Shown in pieces: positions 45,209 through 53,044 of a stretch of 64,000 nt of DNA. The stretch's first letter is position 1. Every line of letters begins with the position of its first letter. Location of the stretch: positions 164,802 to 228,801 of the forward strand of contig NZ_BANU01000008.1 of assembly GCF_000333035.1 (NCBI RefSeq), read 5' to 3'. This DNA is from Gordonia sihwensis NBRC 108236. GTDB taxonomy: Bacteria > Actinomycetota > Actinomycetes > Mycobacteriales > Mycobacteriaceae. The translations under genes and the position numbers were made by a program. The notes under the pieces were generated by a model. The model searched no databases and was not told the origin of the DNA. It saw only the letters and a list, made by a program, of their open reading frames with translations.

Positions 45209-46498
45209 TCAGGAGCAGCCCGACGACGAGCAGCCGGTCGCGGTGGTCGGCATGAATCCGGCGAGCGGGTTCTCGTCGCAGTCGCGCGACGGCGGGCGCG
45301 TCATCAAGGTCAGCGGCACCCCGCGGGAGTGGTCCTTGTTGGCGGTCGGCTTCGACCGTTCGCCGGCCAGCAGCGACTCACCGTAGCCCTGGACGCACTC
45401 GGGGTCGGGACCGTCGAGCGGCAGTCCCGTGAAGAACTTCGCCGCCATGCATCCACCGCGGCACGCGTCGTAGTGGTTGCAGCTGGCGCATGCCCCGGCA
45501 CTCTGCGGTTCCCGGAGCTCGGTGAACAGCTCCGACCGCTGCCAGATCTCCTGGAATCCGCCGTCGGTGGTGATGTTTCCGGCGAGGAAGTTCTCGTGGA
45601 TCGCGAACGGGCAGGCGTACACGTCGCCCACCGGATCGATGAGGCACACGACCCGGCCGGCCCCGCACAGGTTCAGACCCGGCAGACCGCTGCCACCCGC
45701 TCCGGCGAACGCCGAGAGGTGGAAGAACGAGTCTCCGGTGAGCACCCGGTCGCCATGGGCCACCAGCCATTCGTAGAGCTCGCGCTGCTGCTCGGGAAGC
45801 GGGTGCAGATCGTCCCACACATCGGCGCCGCGCCCGGAGGGACGCAGGCGCGTGATGCGCAGCGTGGCACCGTACTTGTCGGCCAAAGCCTTGAACTCGT
45901 CGAGTTGCGCGACGTTGTGACGGGTCATCACGACGCTGATCTTGGCGTCGCGGAATCCCGCGTCGGCGAGGTTTTCGAGCGCGCGGACCGCCATGTCGAA
46001 CGACCCCGGACCGCGGACGGCGTCGTTCACCTCGGCGTTGGCGCCGTCGAGCGAGATCTGGACGTCGACGTAGTCGGACGCGGCCAGCCGCGCCGCCACC
46101 TCCGGAGTGATCCGCAACCCGTTGGTCGAGAACTTCACGCCGACCTGGTGATCGGTCGCGTAGTCGACGAGCTCCCAGAAGTCGGGCCGCACGGTCGGCT
46201 CGCCGCCGCCGATGTTGACGTAGAACACCTGCATGCGCTGCAGCTCGTCGATGATCGCCTTGCACTGTTCGGTCGAGAGCTCACGCGGATCACGCTTGCC
46301 CGAGCTCGACAGGCAGTGCACGCACGACAGGTTGCAGGCGTACGTCAGTTCCCACGTGAGGCAGATCGGCGCGTCCAGCCCCCGCTCGAACTGGTCGACG
46401 AGGCGCCCGACCTTCGGCGGCGCGGGCACCGTCAGCGGCGGCGTGAGGGACGGCATGCCGAGAGCCTCGGCGCCGGGGCGGGATTCCAGGGTGGTCAC
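45209..46498 (-). CDS. mftC: Mycofactocin radical SAM maturase MftC
   Basis: 429 residues. Radical SAM cluster cysteines C55, C59, C62 in 'CNLSCVHC'; 'NIGGGEPTVRPD' is the GGE SAM-binding motif. The C-terminal SPASM domain shows 'LNLCGAGRVVCLIDPVGDVYACPFA' and 'CASCNHYDACRGGCMAAKF' with the auxiliary-cluster cysteines. The tail ends 'GCSSSGCS'. Known role: decarboxylates the C-terminal Tyr of MftA and forms the Val-Tyr crosslink, with MftB presenting the peptide. Starts 4 bp after the mftB stop. Confidence 0.96.
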   Translation of the reverse strand: MTTLESRPGAEALGMPSLTPPLTVPAPPKVGRLVDQFERGLDAPICLTWELTYACNLSCVHCLSSSGKRDPRELSTEQCKAIIDELQRMQVFYVNIGGGEPTVRPDFWELVDYATDHQVGVKFSTNGLRITPEVAARLAASDYVDVQISLDGANAEVNDAVRGPGSFDMAVRALENLADAGFRDAKISVVMTRHNVAQLDEFKALADKYGATLRITRLRPSGRGADVWDDLHPLPEQQRELYEWLVAHGDRVLTGDSFFHLSAFAGAGGSGLPGLNLCGAGRVVCLIDPVGDVYACPFAIHENFLAGNITTDGGFQEIWQRSELFTELREPQSAGACASCNHYDACRGGCMAAKFFTGLPLDGPDPECVQGYGESLLAGERSKPTANKDHSRGVPLTLMTRPPSRDCDENPLAGFMPTTATGCSSSGCS

Positions 46499-46502
46499 AG
46501 GG

Positions 46503-46874
46503 TCACTCCTCGGTCGGGTGCGCCGGCGCGGGTCGAGAGGCGGCGTCCGGGGCCTGCCGTTCGATGATCATTCCGGACTCGCTCAGCGCGGAGAGGGCTT
46601 GCAGATACAGCGGGCGATCGCCGTCGCCGATGCCGGTCGCGGTCATCGCAGCGTCGGCACTGTCGTGGTCGTCCAGAGACTGGACCAGCCTGACCACCTC
46701 GAGGTTCTTCAGAAACGAGAGCTTGCGCGTCCCGAAGTGATACAGCAGCGCGCCGAACGGCTCCGGTCGCAGAGCGACTTTCGGATTCATCCGCCACGCA
46801 CGCGATACGTCGAATGGGGTACCGCTCCCGGCGGCCGCAGGGCCGCCGGGAACAGTGGTCGATGCCGTCGTCAT
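46503..46874 (-). CDS. mftB: Mycofactocin peptide chaperone MftB
   Basis: 123 residues, PqqD-like RiPP recognition element that binds MftA and delivers it to MftC. Core: 'FDVSRAWRMNPKVALRPEPFGALLYHFGTRKLSFLKNLEVVRLVQSL'. N- and C-terminal tails are Ala/Pro-rich. ATG 46874 overlaps the mftA stop by one base (TGATG), which argues for translational coupling and against an earlier start. mftC starts 4 bp after its stop. Confidence 0.95.
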   Translation of the reverse strand: MTTASTTVPGGPAAAGSGTPFDVSRAWRMNPKVALRPEPFGALLYHFGTRKLSFLKNLEVVRLVQSLDDHDSADAAMTATGIGDGDRPLYLQALSALSESGMIIERQAPDAASRPAPAHPTEE

Positions 46875-46966
46875 CAGTAGACGCCACACATCCCGTCGAT
46901 GGACACTTCCTCCACCAGAGACTCAGCCACGAGATCCTGCTGAGTCGCATTCGCCTGATCGGCCAT
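46874..46966 (-). CDS. mftA: Mycofactocin precursor peptide MftA
   Basis: 30-residue ribosomal precursor peptide. N-terminal [20 protein letters not shown] is the leader; the C-terminal core is IDGMCGVY, whose last two residues (Val-Tyr) become the redox cofactor mycofactocin. ATG 46966 has GAAGGAGG nine bases upstream; the in-frame ATG at 46975 lies directly on this site and cannot use it. Stop TGA overlaps the mftB ATG. First gene of mftABC, divergent from mftR. Confidence 0.97.
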   Translation of the reverse strand: MADQANATQQDLVAESLVEEVSIDGMCGVY

Positions 46967-47106
46967 ATGAACCATCCTCCTTCACGAGTACTGATGTGGT
47001 TCGCTTCACACCATAATGGCACTGGGTGCAGAATCTCTAGGGGTTGGCGAGAATTGTGCGTCGTAAGATCGTGACCGGCGGTTTCTTGGATCGGAGATGA
47101 TGAGCG

Positions 47107-47718
47107 ATGACCAGATCTGGGCGTGCGGGAGTGCTCGGCGGCCGGCCGGCCGCAACCACACGCGGCCGACTCAGCGCCATCGCGATCGATCTGTTCACCG
47201 AGCACGGCTTCGACGAGACCAGCGTCGACGACATCGCCGCCGCCGCCGGAATCGCCCGCCGCACGCTGTTCCGCTACTACCCGTCCAAGAACTCTCTGGC
47301 CTGGGGTGAGTTCAACGAGCACCTCGACGGTCTCCGGGACCTTCTGCGGAACAGTTCCGACGACGTCCCGCTCGGCGCCACCCTCCGCGACGCGCTGATC
47401 GCCTTCAACACCGTCCCGGCATCCGAGATCGACAAACATCGCCGCCGGATGGCACTGCTCCTGGGCGTACCGGCGCTCCAGGCCCACTCGATGCTGATGT
47501 ACCAGGACTGGCGACAGGTCATCGCCGACCACTGCGGTGCCAGACTCGGACTCGCCCCCGCGTCGCACGTTCCGCAGACCATCGCCTGGCAGACGCTGGG
47601 CACCGCGCTCGCCGCATACGACCAATGGCTCCCGGACCCGTCGGCCGACCTCACCGACCTGCTGCGATCGGGCAGCCGCATCCTGATCGACGGGGTCGCA
47701 TCACTCACGCAGACGTAG
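47107..47718 (+). CDS. mftR: TetR-family regulator MftR
   Basis: 203 residues. N-terminal TetR helix-turn-helix: 'IAIDLFTEHGFDETSVDDIAAAAGIARRTLFRYYPSKNSLAWGEF' (about 25-68). The C-terminal ligand domain matches MftR-type proteins ('LGVPALQAHSMLMYQDWRQVI'). Known role: acyl-CoA-responsive repressor of the mft operon, encoded divergently from mftA exactly as here. ATG 47107 has GGAG upstream; other frames in the ATG cluster are not in frame. The 140-bp mftA-mftR gap should hold its operator, but I could not find a clear palindrome. Confidence 0.9.
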   Translation: MTRSGRAGVLGGRPAATTRGRLSAIAIDLFTEHGFDETSVDDIAAAAGIARRTLFRYYPSKNSLAWGEFNEHLDGLRDLLRNSSDDVPLGATLRDALIAFNTVPASEIDKHRRRMALLLGVPALQAHSMLMYQDWRQVIADHCGARLGLAPASHVPQTIAWQTLGTALAAYDQWLPDPSADLTDLLRSGSRILIDGVASLTQT

Positions 47719-47810
47719 CCCGACCGCCCCGGCGGACTCGCCGCCGCACACCCGGCTCCCGCCATCCGGAACGAGGTCTGTGACAGACTTCGAAGCGCTG
47801 ATATCCTAAA

Positions 47811-47824
47811 TAGAACACGTTTCA
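47811..47824 (+). promoter_or_regulatory. KstR-consensus operator upstream of kshB
   Basis: TAGAACACGTTTCA matches TNNAACNNGTTNNA at all fixed positions and carries the AACACGTT core typical of KstR sites. It is 48 bp before the kshB start. In mycobacteria kshB is a KstR target, which supports the call. Confidence 0.78.
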
Positions 47825-47872
47825 GTTTTGCCACGGCCGAGCGCCGGGCCCGATTCCACAGAGAGTCAACCG

Positions 47873-48931
47873 ATGACCGAATTGACCCCGCACAGCGCGC
47901 GCAGCGCCATCCTCACCGTCTCCGAGGTGATCGATGAGACCGCCGACGCGCGCAGCATCGTCTTCGACATCCCCGACACCCACCGGGAGAAGTTCGAGGA
48001 CTACCTGCCCGGGCAGTTCCTGACTCTGCGGATCCCGAGCGATCAGACCGGTTCCGTGGCGCGGTGCTACTCGCTGTCGTCGGCGCCCCGCCACGACAAA
48101 CTGCCGAAGGTCACCGTCAAGCGCACCGCCGACGGTTACGGATCCAACTGGATCTGCGACAACCTGGAGGCCGGCTCGCAGATCGAGGCACTGCCGCCTT
48201 CGGGCGTCTTCACCCCGGCGAACTTCCACACCCCGCTGCTGCTGATCGCAGCCGGGTCGGGCGTCACCCCGGTGATGTCGATTCTGAAGCACGCCCTGCT
48301 CACCGGAACCGGTCAGATCACGTTCTTCTACGCCAACCGCAGCGAGAACGACGTGATCTTCGCCGACGAACTGCGCCGGCTGCAGGCCAAGTACCCGGCC
48401 CGGCTGACGGTGCTGCACTGGCTCGAATCGGTACAGGGTCTGCCGAGCGACCGCACCCTGGCGACGCTCTTCGCCCCGATGTCGGCCACGCACACCGCGT
48501 ACATGTGCGGGCCGGGCCCGTTCATGGACGCCGCCCACAGCGCCCTGATCAAGGCCCGCTTCGACAGCAAGAGGGTGCACGTCGAGATCTACAACTCGCT
48601 CTCGGGCGACCCGTTCGCGGACGTCGAACTGGGCGAGGTCTCGGCCGAGGAGGCCGCAGCCGCCGCCGAAGTGGAAGTGGAACTCGACGGCGAGACGCAC
48701 ACCCTCGCGTGGCCGCGGTCGCGCACCCTGGTCGACATCATGCTGGCCGCCGGACTCGACGCGCCGTACTCGTGCCAGGAGGGCGAGTGCGGTTCGTGCG
48801 CCTGCACGCTCGTCGAGGGCACGGTCGACATGGAGGTCACCGGCGCCCTCGATCCCGACGACATCGCCGACGGCTACATCCTCGGCTGCCAGGCCCGGCC
48901 CACCGCAGACAAGCTCAAGATCGAGTTCTGA
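47873..48931 (+). CDS. kshB: 3-ketosteroid-9-alpha-monooxygenase, reductase component
   Basis: 352 residues, FAD + NAD + C-terminal plant-type [2Fe-2S] reductase. FAD motif 'ARCYSLSSAP', NAD-binding 'LLLIAAGSGVTPVMSILKHAL', 'CGPGPFMDAA'. Ferredoxin cysteines C301, C306, C309 ('CQEGECGSCACTL') and C339 ('LGCQARP'). 'VTVKRTADGYGSNWICD' and 'LTVLHWLESVQGLPS' agree with KshB/Rv3571-type proteins. It supplies electrons to KshA, which opens sterol ring B; KshA is not in the window. ATG 47873 chosen by family alignment. Confidence 0.87.
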   Translation: MTELTPHSARSAILTVSEVIDETADARSIVFDIPDTHREKFEDYLPGQFLTLRIPSDQTGSVARCYSLSSAPRHDKLPKVTVKRTADGYGSNWICDNLEAGSQIEALPPSGVFTPANFHTPLLLIAAGSGVTPVMSILKHALLTGTGQITFFYANRSENDVIFADELRRLQAKYPARLTVLHWLESVQGLPSDRTLATLFAPMSATHTAYMCGPGPFMDAAHSALIKARFDSKRVHVEIYNSLSGDPFADVELGEVSAEEAAAAAEVEVELDGETHTLAWPRSRTLVDIMLAAGLDAPYSCQEGECGSCACTLVEGTVDMEVTGALDPDDIADGYILGCQARPTADKLKIEF

Positions 48932-48989
48932 CTCGCGGGGAACCGACTCGCGCGACCGGCCCGCCGGAGTCAGGCACTAGACTCGGCCC

Positions 48990-49376
48990 ATGACGAACGA
49001 ACGTCTGGCCCGAGTCCTGTCGCTGATCCTGCTGGTCCCCGGCGCACTGCATTTCGCCGCGCCGAAGCCGTTCGACGCCATCGTTCCCGATGAGGTGCCC
49101 GGCGACGCGCGCGCGTGGACCTATGCCTCGGGCATGGCCGAGATCGGTTTGGGCGCAGCGGTTCTCGCTCCGCGTACCCGACGCACCGCAGCTGGACTGG
49201 CAGCGATGCTGTTCATCGCCGTCTTTCCCGCGAACGTGAACATGGTGCGTCTGTGGGTCGACAAGAGCCCGGCGCTGAAGGCTGTCGCATGGGCCCGCCT
49301 GCCCCTGCAGGTGCCGCTCATCGCCCTCGCTCTCCTGGTACGACGGGGTGCGCCGCGCCGCGCCGCCGCTGAGTGA
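48990..49376 (+). CDS. DoxX-like small membrane protein
   Basis: 128 residues with four hydrophobic helices. 'SLILLVPGALHFAAPKPFDAIVPDEVPGDARAWTYASGMAEIGLGAAVL' follows the DoxX/YphA-like family seen in actinobacteria. Some relatives work with thiol oxidoreduction, but function here is unknown. ATG 48990 lies 58 bp after kshB, possibly on the same transcript; the next gene converges. Confidence 0.7.
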   Translation: MTNERLARVLSLILLVPGALHFAAPKPFDAIVPDEVPGDARAWTYASGMAEIGLGAAVLAPRTRRTAAGLAAMLFIAVFPANVNMVRLWVDKSPALKAVAWARLPLQVPLIALALLVRRGAPRRAAAE

Positions 49377-49397
49377 GGGGTAGCGTTCCGATCCCGC

Positions 49398-50117
49398 TCA
49401 CAGCGAGCGGAAGTGAGCCCTGCGTTCCGTCGACAGTCGTTCCACGGCGTACGACAGCGCGGTACGGCCCATCGACGAGGCGTTGACCTCCAGATAGCGG
49501 AGCAGCGTCTGCTCGTCGGCGCGCTTGCCCGCCTCGCGCAGCATCCAGCCGAACGCCTTCTGGATCAGATCGCGCCGGTCGTCGATCACCAATGGAGCCA
49601 CCGCCTCGATCTGCTCCCAGCGCCCCGCCCGAATGAACGCGAACGTCGCGACGATACCGGCGCGGCGCTGCCACAGATCGTCCGATGCTGCCCACTCGAG
49701 CAATTCCGACCAGTCGCCCGAGCGCAGGCACCGATCCCCGAGGATCGCGTACGCGGAGACGTCGACCAGATCCCAGTTGTCCACTCGACCGCCGCGCACG
49801 GCGTCCCGATAGACGTCCACCCACCGTTCGGGATCGCCGCTCTCGCGCGAGTAGTTGTCGGCCAGAATCAACAGTGCGAGGTGACGGACCTCGTGGGTCC
49901 GGTCGCCGAGGAGGTCGACGATCACCGACCGCGGAAGTCCACGCAGACTCCGGGCCAGGGCCCGAAGCTTCGGCACCGGCACACCGGCGAAACGATCGCC
50001 TTCTCCGTACTGGCCCGGTCCGGTCTTGAAGAATCGCTGCGACGACGCCGCGCGCTCCGGATCCCCGAGCGCCTCGACGGCCGAGACGATCTCAGAGGCA
50101 CCGGAGTCGGCGTTCAT
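49398..50117 (-). CDS. AlkD-like DNA alkylation repair protein
   Basis: 239 residues, HEAT-like repeat DNA glycosylase family. 'RFFKTGPGQYGEGDRFAGVPVPKLRALAR', 'HEVRHLALLILADNY', 'DNWDLVDVSAYAILG', 'LWQRRAGIVATFAFI' and 'LIQKAFGWMLREAGKRAD' are the family blocks containing the catalytic-site Asp (WDLVD) and aromatic residues. It excises cationic N3/N7-alkylpurines in characterised members. ATG 50117 overlaps the reductase stop in ATGA, placing it last in a nine-gene run. Confidence 0.85.
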   Translation of the reverse strand: MNADSGASEIVSAVEALGDPERAASSQRFFKTGPGQYGEGDRFAGVPVPKLRALARSLRGLPRSVIVDLLGDRTHEVRHLALLILADNYSRESGDPERWVDVYRDAVRGGRVDNWDLVDVSAYAILGDRCLRSGDWSELLEWAASDDLWQRRAGIVATFAFIRAGRWEQIEAVAPLVIDDRRDLIQKAFGWMLREAGKRADEQTLLRYLEVNASSMGRTALSYAVERLSTERRAHFRSL

Positions 50118-51334
50118 CCGCCGAGCAGCGTGGAGATCGGCGTAGGGGTGAGCAGGAACTGTCGTGCCTTCATCAGCTTGCCCACTCGGCCGGCGCCGAC
50201 GACGCCGGTCAGCAGCCCCTCCCGGCTGTAGTACGCCAAGAACTTGCGGCCGTCGTCGTCCACCAGATGCACCTCGTCGTCCGGGCGCGGCGTGCCGAGC
50301 ATCTGGAACTTGAGCCCGTACTGGTCACTCCAGAAGTACGGCACTGTCTGATGCGGGATCGCGTGACCCAACAGGTGCGCGGCCACCATCGCGGCCTGAT
50401 CGACCGTGTGGGTCCAGTGCTCGACGCGGTGGCCGTGACCGTCCACGTCGTGCCAGTTGGCGCAGTCGCCGAGGGCGTACACGTCCGCCACCCCGGTGCG
50501 GCCGACACCGTCGCACGCGACGCCGCCTCCGGCCGCACGGTCCGCGAGTTCGATACCCGATCCTTCGAGATACTCCAGCTCCGGGTAGCCGCCGATGCCG
50601 ACCACGATCAGATCCGCGTCCACCCGGCTGCCGTCGGACAGGACGACGCCCGCCGCGCGGCCGTCCTCCGTCACGATCTCGTCGACGCCCACGCCCACCC
50701 GCAGGTCGACCCCGGCCTCCACGTGAAGGCGGGTGACCATCTCACCGATCCGGGGGCCGAGCGGCCCCGAGAGCGGCGCCGGCGTGGGTTCCACCAGAGT
50801 CACCGAGATGTCCATCGAGTGCAGACTCGCGGTCACCTCGCAGCCGATGAACCCGGCGCCGATCACGACCGCGCGGCTCGCCGACGTCGCTTCCGCCCGC
50901 AGTGCCAGCGCGTCCTCGACGGTCCGGATGACGTGCACTCCGGCGACGCCCTCCGACCCCGGGAAGCGCCGTGCGGCCAGCCCGGTCGCCAGGACCAACG
51001 TGCCGTACGGCAACGGCTCGACGGTTCCGTCGCATTCCACGGAGACCGTGTGGGACGTCGGGTCGACGGCGACCACCCGGGTACCGGTGCGCAGATCGAT
51101 GTCCGAGTCCCGGAAGAACTCCGCGGGCTTGAGGTCGACGCGTTCGTCGTCGCCGGTGAGGACGGTCTTCGACAACGGCGGACGGTCGTAGGGCGGATGC
51201 TGCTCGGCCCCGAGCAGCGTGATCGGCCCGTCGTATCCGCCGTTGCGCAGGTTCTCCGCCAGGCGGACCCCGCCGAGTCCCGCCCCCACGACCACCACTG
51301 GTGCCTCGACCACTGCGTCACATCCCAATCTCAT
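50114..51334 (-). CDS. FAD-dependent ferredoxin/rubredoxin reductase-like protein
   Basis: 406 residues. FAD GxGxxG 'VVVVGAGLGGVRLAENLR', NAD GxGxxG 'RAVVIGAGFIGCEVTASL', 'DVYALGDCANW' second FAD motif, and a C-terminal 'PYFWSDQYGLKFQMLG' domain typical of putidaredoxin/ferredoxin reductases that serve P450s and Rieske oxygenases. ATG 51334 overlaps the preceding stop as ATGA, deciding the start over a TTG further upstream. In the same run as the P450 gene, so a redox-partner role is plausible; no ferredoxin gene is nearby. It could also serve AlkB rubredoxin. Confidence 0.87.
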   Translation of the reverse strand: MRLGCDAVVEAPVVVVGAGLGGVRLAENLRNGGYDGPITLLGAEQHPPYDRPPLSKTVLTGDDERVDLKPAEFFRDSDIDLRTGTRVVAVDPTSHTVSVECDGTVEPLPYGTLVLATGLAARRFPGSEGVAGVHVIRTVEDALALRAEATSASRAVVIGAGFIGCEVTASLHSMDISVTLVEPTPAPLSGPLGPRIGEMVTRLHVEAGVDLRVGVGVDEIVTEDGRAAGVVLSDGSRVDADLIVVGIGGYPELEYLEGSGIELADRAAGGGVACDGVGRTGVADVYALGDCANWHDVDGHGHRVEHWTHTVDQAAMVAAHLLGHAIPHQTVPYFWSDQYGLKFQMLGTPRPDDEVHLVDDDGRKFLAYYSREGLLTGVVGAGRVGKLMKARQFLLTPTPISTLLGG

Positions 51335-51927
51335 TGCGGCGAAACGTTCTCCACCCGCGACAACCGCCAAACATCGCCCACTCTAGTGACCGTGGCCCAT
51401 CGTGCGATACCCGTTCTCGTCGGATAGTCCTGTTGTTTGCCCACCGTCACTTCCTGAGTGGCGAACACCAGCACCGACATCTGTTCGTCGTGCCGCTCCC
51501 CCGGAGCCGCGCTCGAGATGGTGGTTCGCATCGAGACCTTCGCGGAGACCGCGTCGGGAAAGACCACGTCGGGGCCGCGAGCAGCATAGTCTGCGGCCAG
51601 CGCGCCGGTCAGGTGTTTCTGGACTTCGGCACGCTGCGCGGCGGAGTCGTCCGGGGTGAAGGTCATCAGAGCCGTCACGCCCTCGGACGCCGCACGCACG
51701 GCCGTATGGTCCGGTACGGCGGGTTCGGCACGCGATTGCACTCCGACGATCCATCCGACGACCGCGACCACCAGCGCCGCGACCGTCACCAGCGCCCACG
51801 CCGTCTGCCACCGACGGTCACCGGGCACCTGCGCCCGCCACCGCGACCAGGGGCCCGACCCGGCCGCTGGACGCTCGGGTTCGGCGACGGCACCCACGCC
51901 CGCGTCGTCCCTCGAGTGAGTTCCCAT
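51331..51927 (-). CDS. Mce-associated-type membrane protein, copy 4
   Basis: 198 residues. A cytoplasmic N-terminus of ~40 residues, one membrane segment ('AWALVTVAALVVAVVGWIVGVQ'), then an extracytoplasmic NTF2-like domain ('EGVTALMTFTPDDSAAQRAEVQKHLTGALAADYA' to 'WRLSRVENV'). The architecture fits the Mce-associated protein group that stabilises Mce lipid importers. One base overlap with copy 3 (stop/start at 51927) and ATGA overlap with the reductase. No mce genes are in the window. Confidence 0.65.
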   Translation of the reverse strand: MGTHSRDDAGVGAVAEPERPAAGSGPWSRWRAQVPGDRRWQTAWALVTVAALVVAVVGWIVGVQSRAEPAVPDHTAVRAASEGVTALMTFTPDDSAAQRAEVQKHLTGALAADYAARGPDVVFPDAVSAKVSMRTTISSAAPGERHDEQMSVLVFATQEVTVGKQQDYPTRTGIARWATVTRVGDVWRLSRVENVSPQ

Positions 51928-52538
51928 CAGGACACCGCCTCCGTCTGCTGCACCAGCCAGTGCCCGTCGACCTCGGCCATCGTCACGCTGACGCCGACCC
52001 GGCTCTGCGACGGATCACCGCCGATCAGTTCCGGGCTGGTGGCCTGCGCGACCACCAGCACCGACGTCTTGCCGTCCTCGGTACCCACGACGCCCGAGGA
52101 GAGGATCTGACCGGAACTGGGGCGCGGCTGCGACGCCACCGTCGACTGGAGTTGCTCGCGGGCGCCCTGAATCCGGATCCGCTGGTCGCCGGTGCTGACT
52201 GCCAGGATGTCGCCGACATATCGGTCGGCGTGCGCCGGATCGGAGGTGAGCATCGTGACGATCGCGTGCTCGGCGGCCTCGCGCGCCGCCTGCTCCTCGC
52301 TCGCCGAAGTAGCCATCGAGTCCGCCGAACTGTGCGCCCACCAGCCCACGCCGATGAGTCCGAGCGCGGCGATCACCGCGGCGACCACAGCCAATCGGAC
52401 CCCCGCGGCCCGGCGATGGGAGCGCCTGACCAGCGCGGGTTCAGCGGCCGCCCGCGCCTGCCGCTCCGACCGGACGGCTTGGTCGTACCGCTCGCGGGCC
52501 TGCTGCAGTCGTCGGGTGTCGGCGGCGTCGTCGGTCAC
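51927..52538 (-). CDS. Mce-associated-type membrane protein, copy 3
   Basis: 203 residues: acidic/basic coiled N-terminus ('TRRLQQARERYDQAVRSERQARAAAEPAL'), one membrane helix (~45-68, 'LAVVAAVIAALGLIGVGWW'), then an outer domain with 'AAEHAIVTMLTSDPAHADRYVGDILAVSTGD' and a C-terminal 'VSVTMAEVDGHWLVQQTEAVS'. Same plan as its three neighbours. ATG 52538 overlaps the previous stop by 4 bp. Confidence 0.65.
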   Translation of the reverse strand: MTDDAADTRRLQQARERYDQAVRSERQARAAAEPALVRRSHRRAAGVRLAVVAAVIAALGLIGVGWWAHSSADSMATSASEEQAAREAAEHAIVTMLTSDPAHADRYVGDILAVSTGDQRIRIQGAREQLQSTVASQPRPSSGQILSSGVVGTEDGKTSVLVVAQATSPELIGGDPSQSRVGVSVTMAEVDGHWLVQQTEAVS

Positions 52539-53044
52539 TGCAGTTCCTCCAATCCGCTCAGCAGCCAGCGGTCGTCGGAGCGGACGTACGACGCCTGGAC
52601 CGCCTTGGTTCTGCTCTCACTGTGCCCGCTGCGCGAGGTCACCGTGACCTGCACGATCACCAGCGCCTCTCCCGCGTCACCGTCGGCCCAGGAGACGGCG
52701 ACGTTCTGCGGAACCCAACTCACCGACGCGGTGCCGTCGGGCGGAGGCCCGTTCAGTGCGGGGCCCGACGCGATCGACAGCGGTGGCGCCACCAGGCTGC
52801 GCGCGGTCTTCCGGTCGCCGGCCCAGGTTCGCGAGTCGACGGAGAAGACGTCGGCGACGATGGTTCCGGCCTTCTCCTGCAGCGTCTGCCGCGCCTGCGC
52901 GGCGTCCCGCTGTTCAGCGTGGTCGTCGAGGCCACTGATACAGAAGATCAACCCCGCGGTGAAGACGACGGCGGTCACGCCGAGTCGGAGCACCGTTCCC
53001 CACGTCGACATCGGCTTCTCGAGATAGGTGAGGAAGCGGTTCAC
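52535..53044 (-). CDS. Mce-associated-type membrane protein, copy 2 (short)
   Basis: 169 residues, the shortest of the four. A brief cytoplasmic start ('NRFLTYLEKPMSTWGTVLRL'), a membrane helix at ~20-38, and an outer domain ending 'KAVQASYVRSDDRWLLSGLEELQ'. It lacks the coiled N-terminus of copies 1 and 3. GTG 53044 overlaps the previous stop as GTGA, which decides the start. Confidence 0.62.
   Translation of the reverse strand: MNRFLTYLEKPMSTWGTVLRLGVTAVVFTAGLIFCISGLDDHAEQRDAAQARQTLQEKAGTIVADVFSVDSRTWAGDRKTARSLVAPPLSIASGPALNGPPPDGTASVSWVPQNVAVSWADGDAGEALVIVQVTVTSRSGHSESRTKAVQASYVRSDDRWLLSGLEELQ

Noticed and set aside
46975..47106. MftR operator between mftA and mftR
   Set aside because: Expected on biological grounds, but only a 4-bp-arm palindrome around CCATAATGG was seen, too weak to list.
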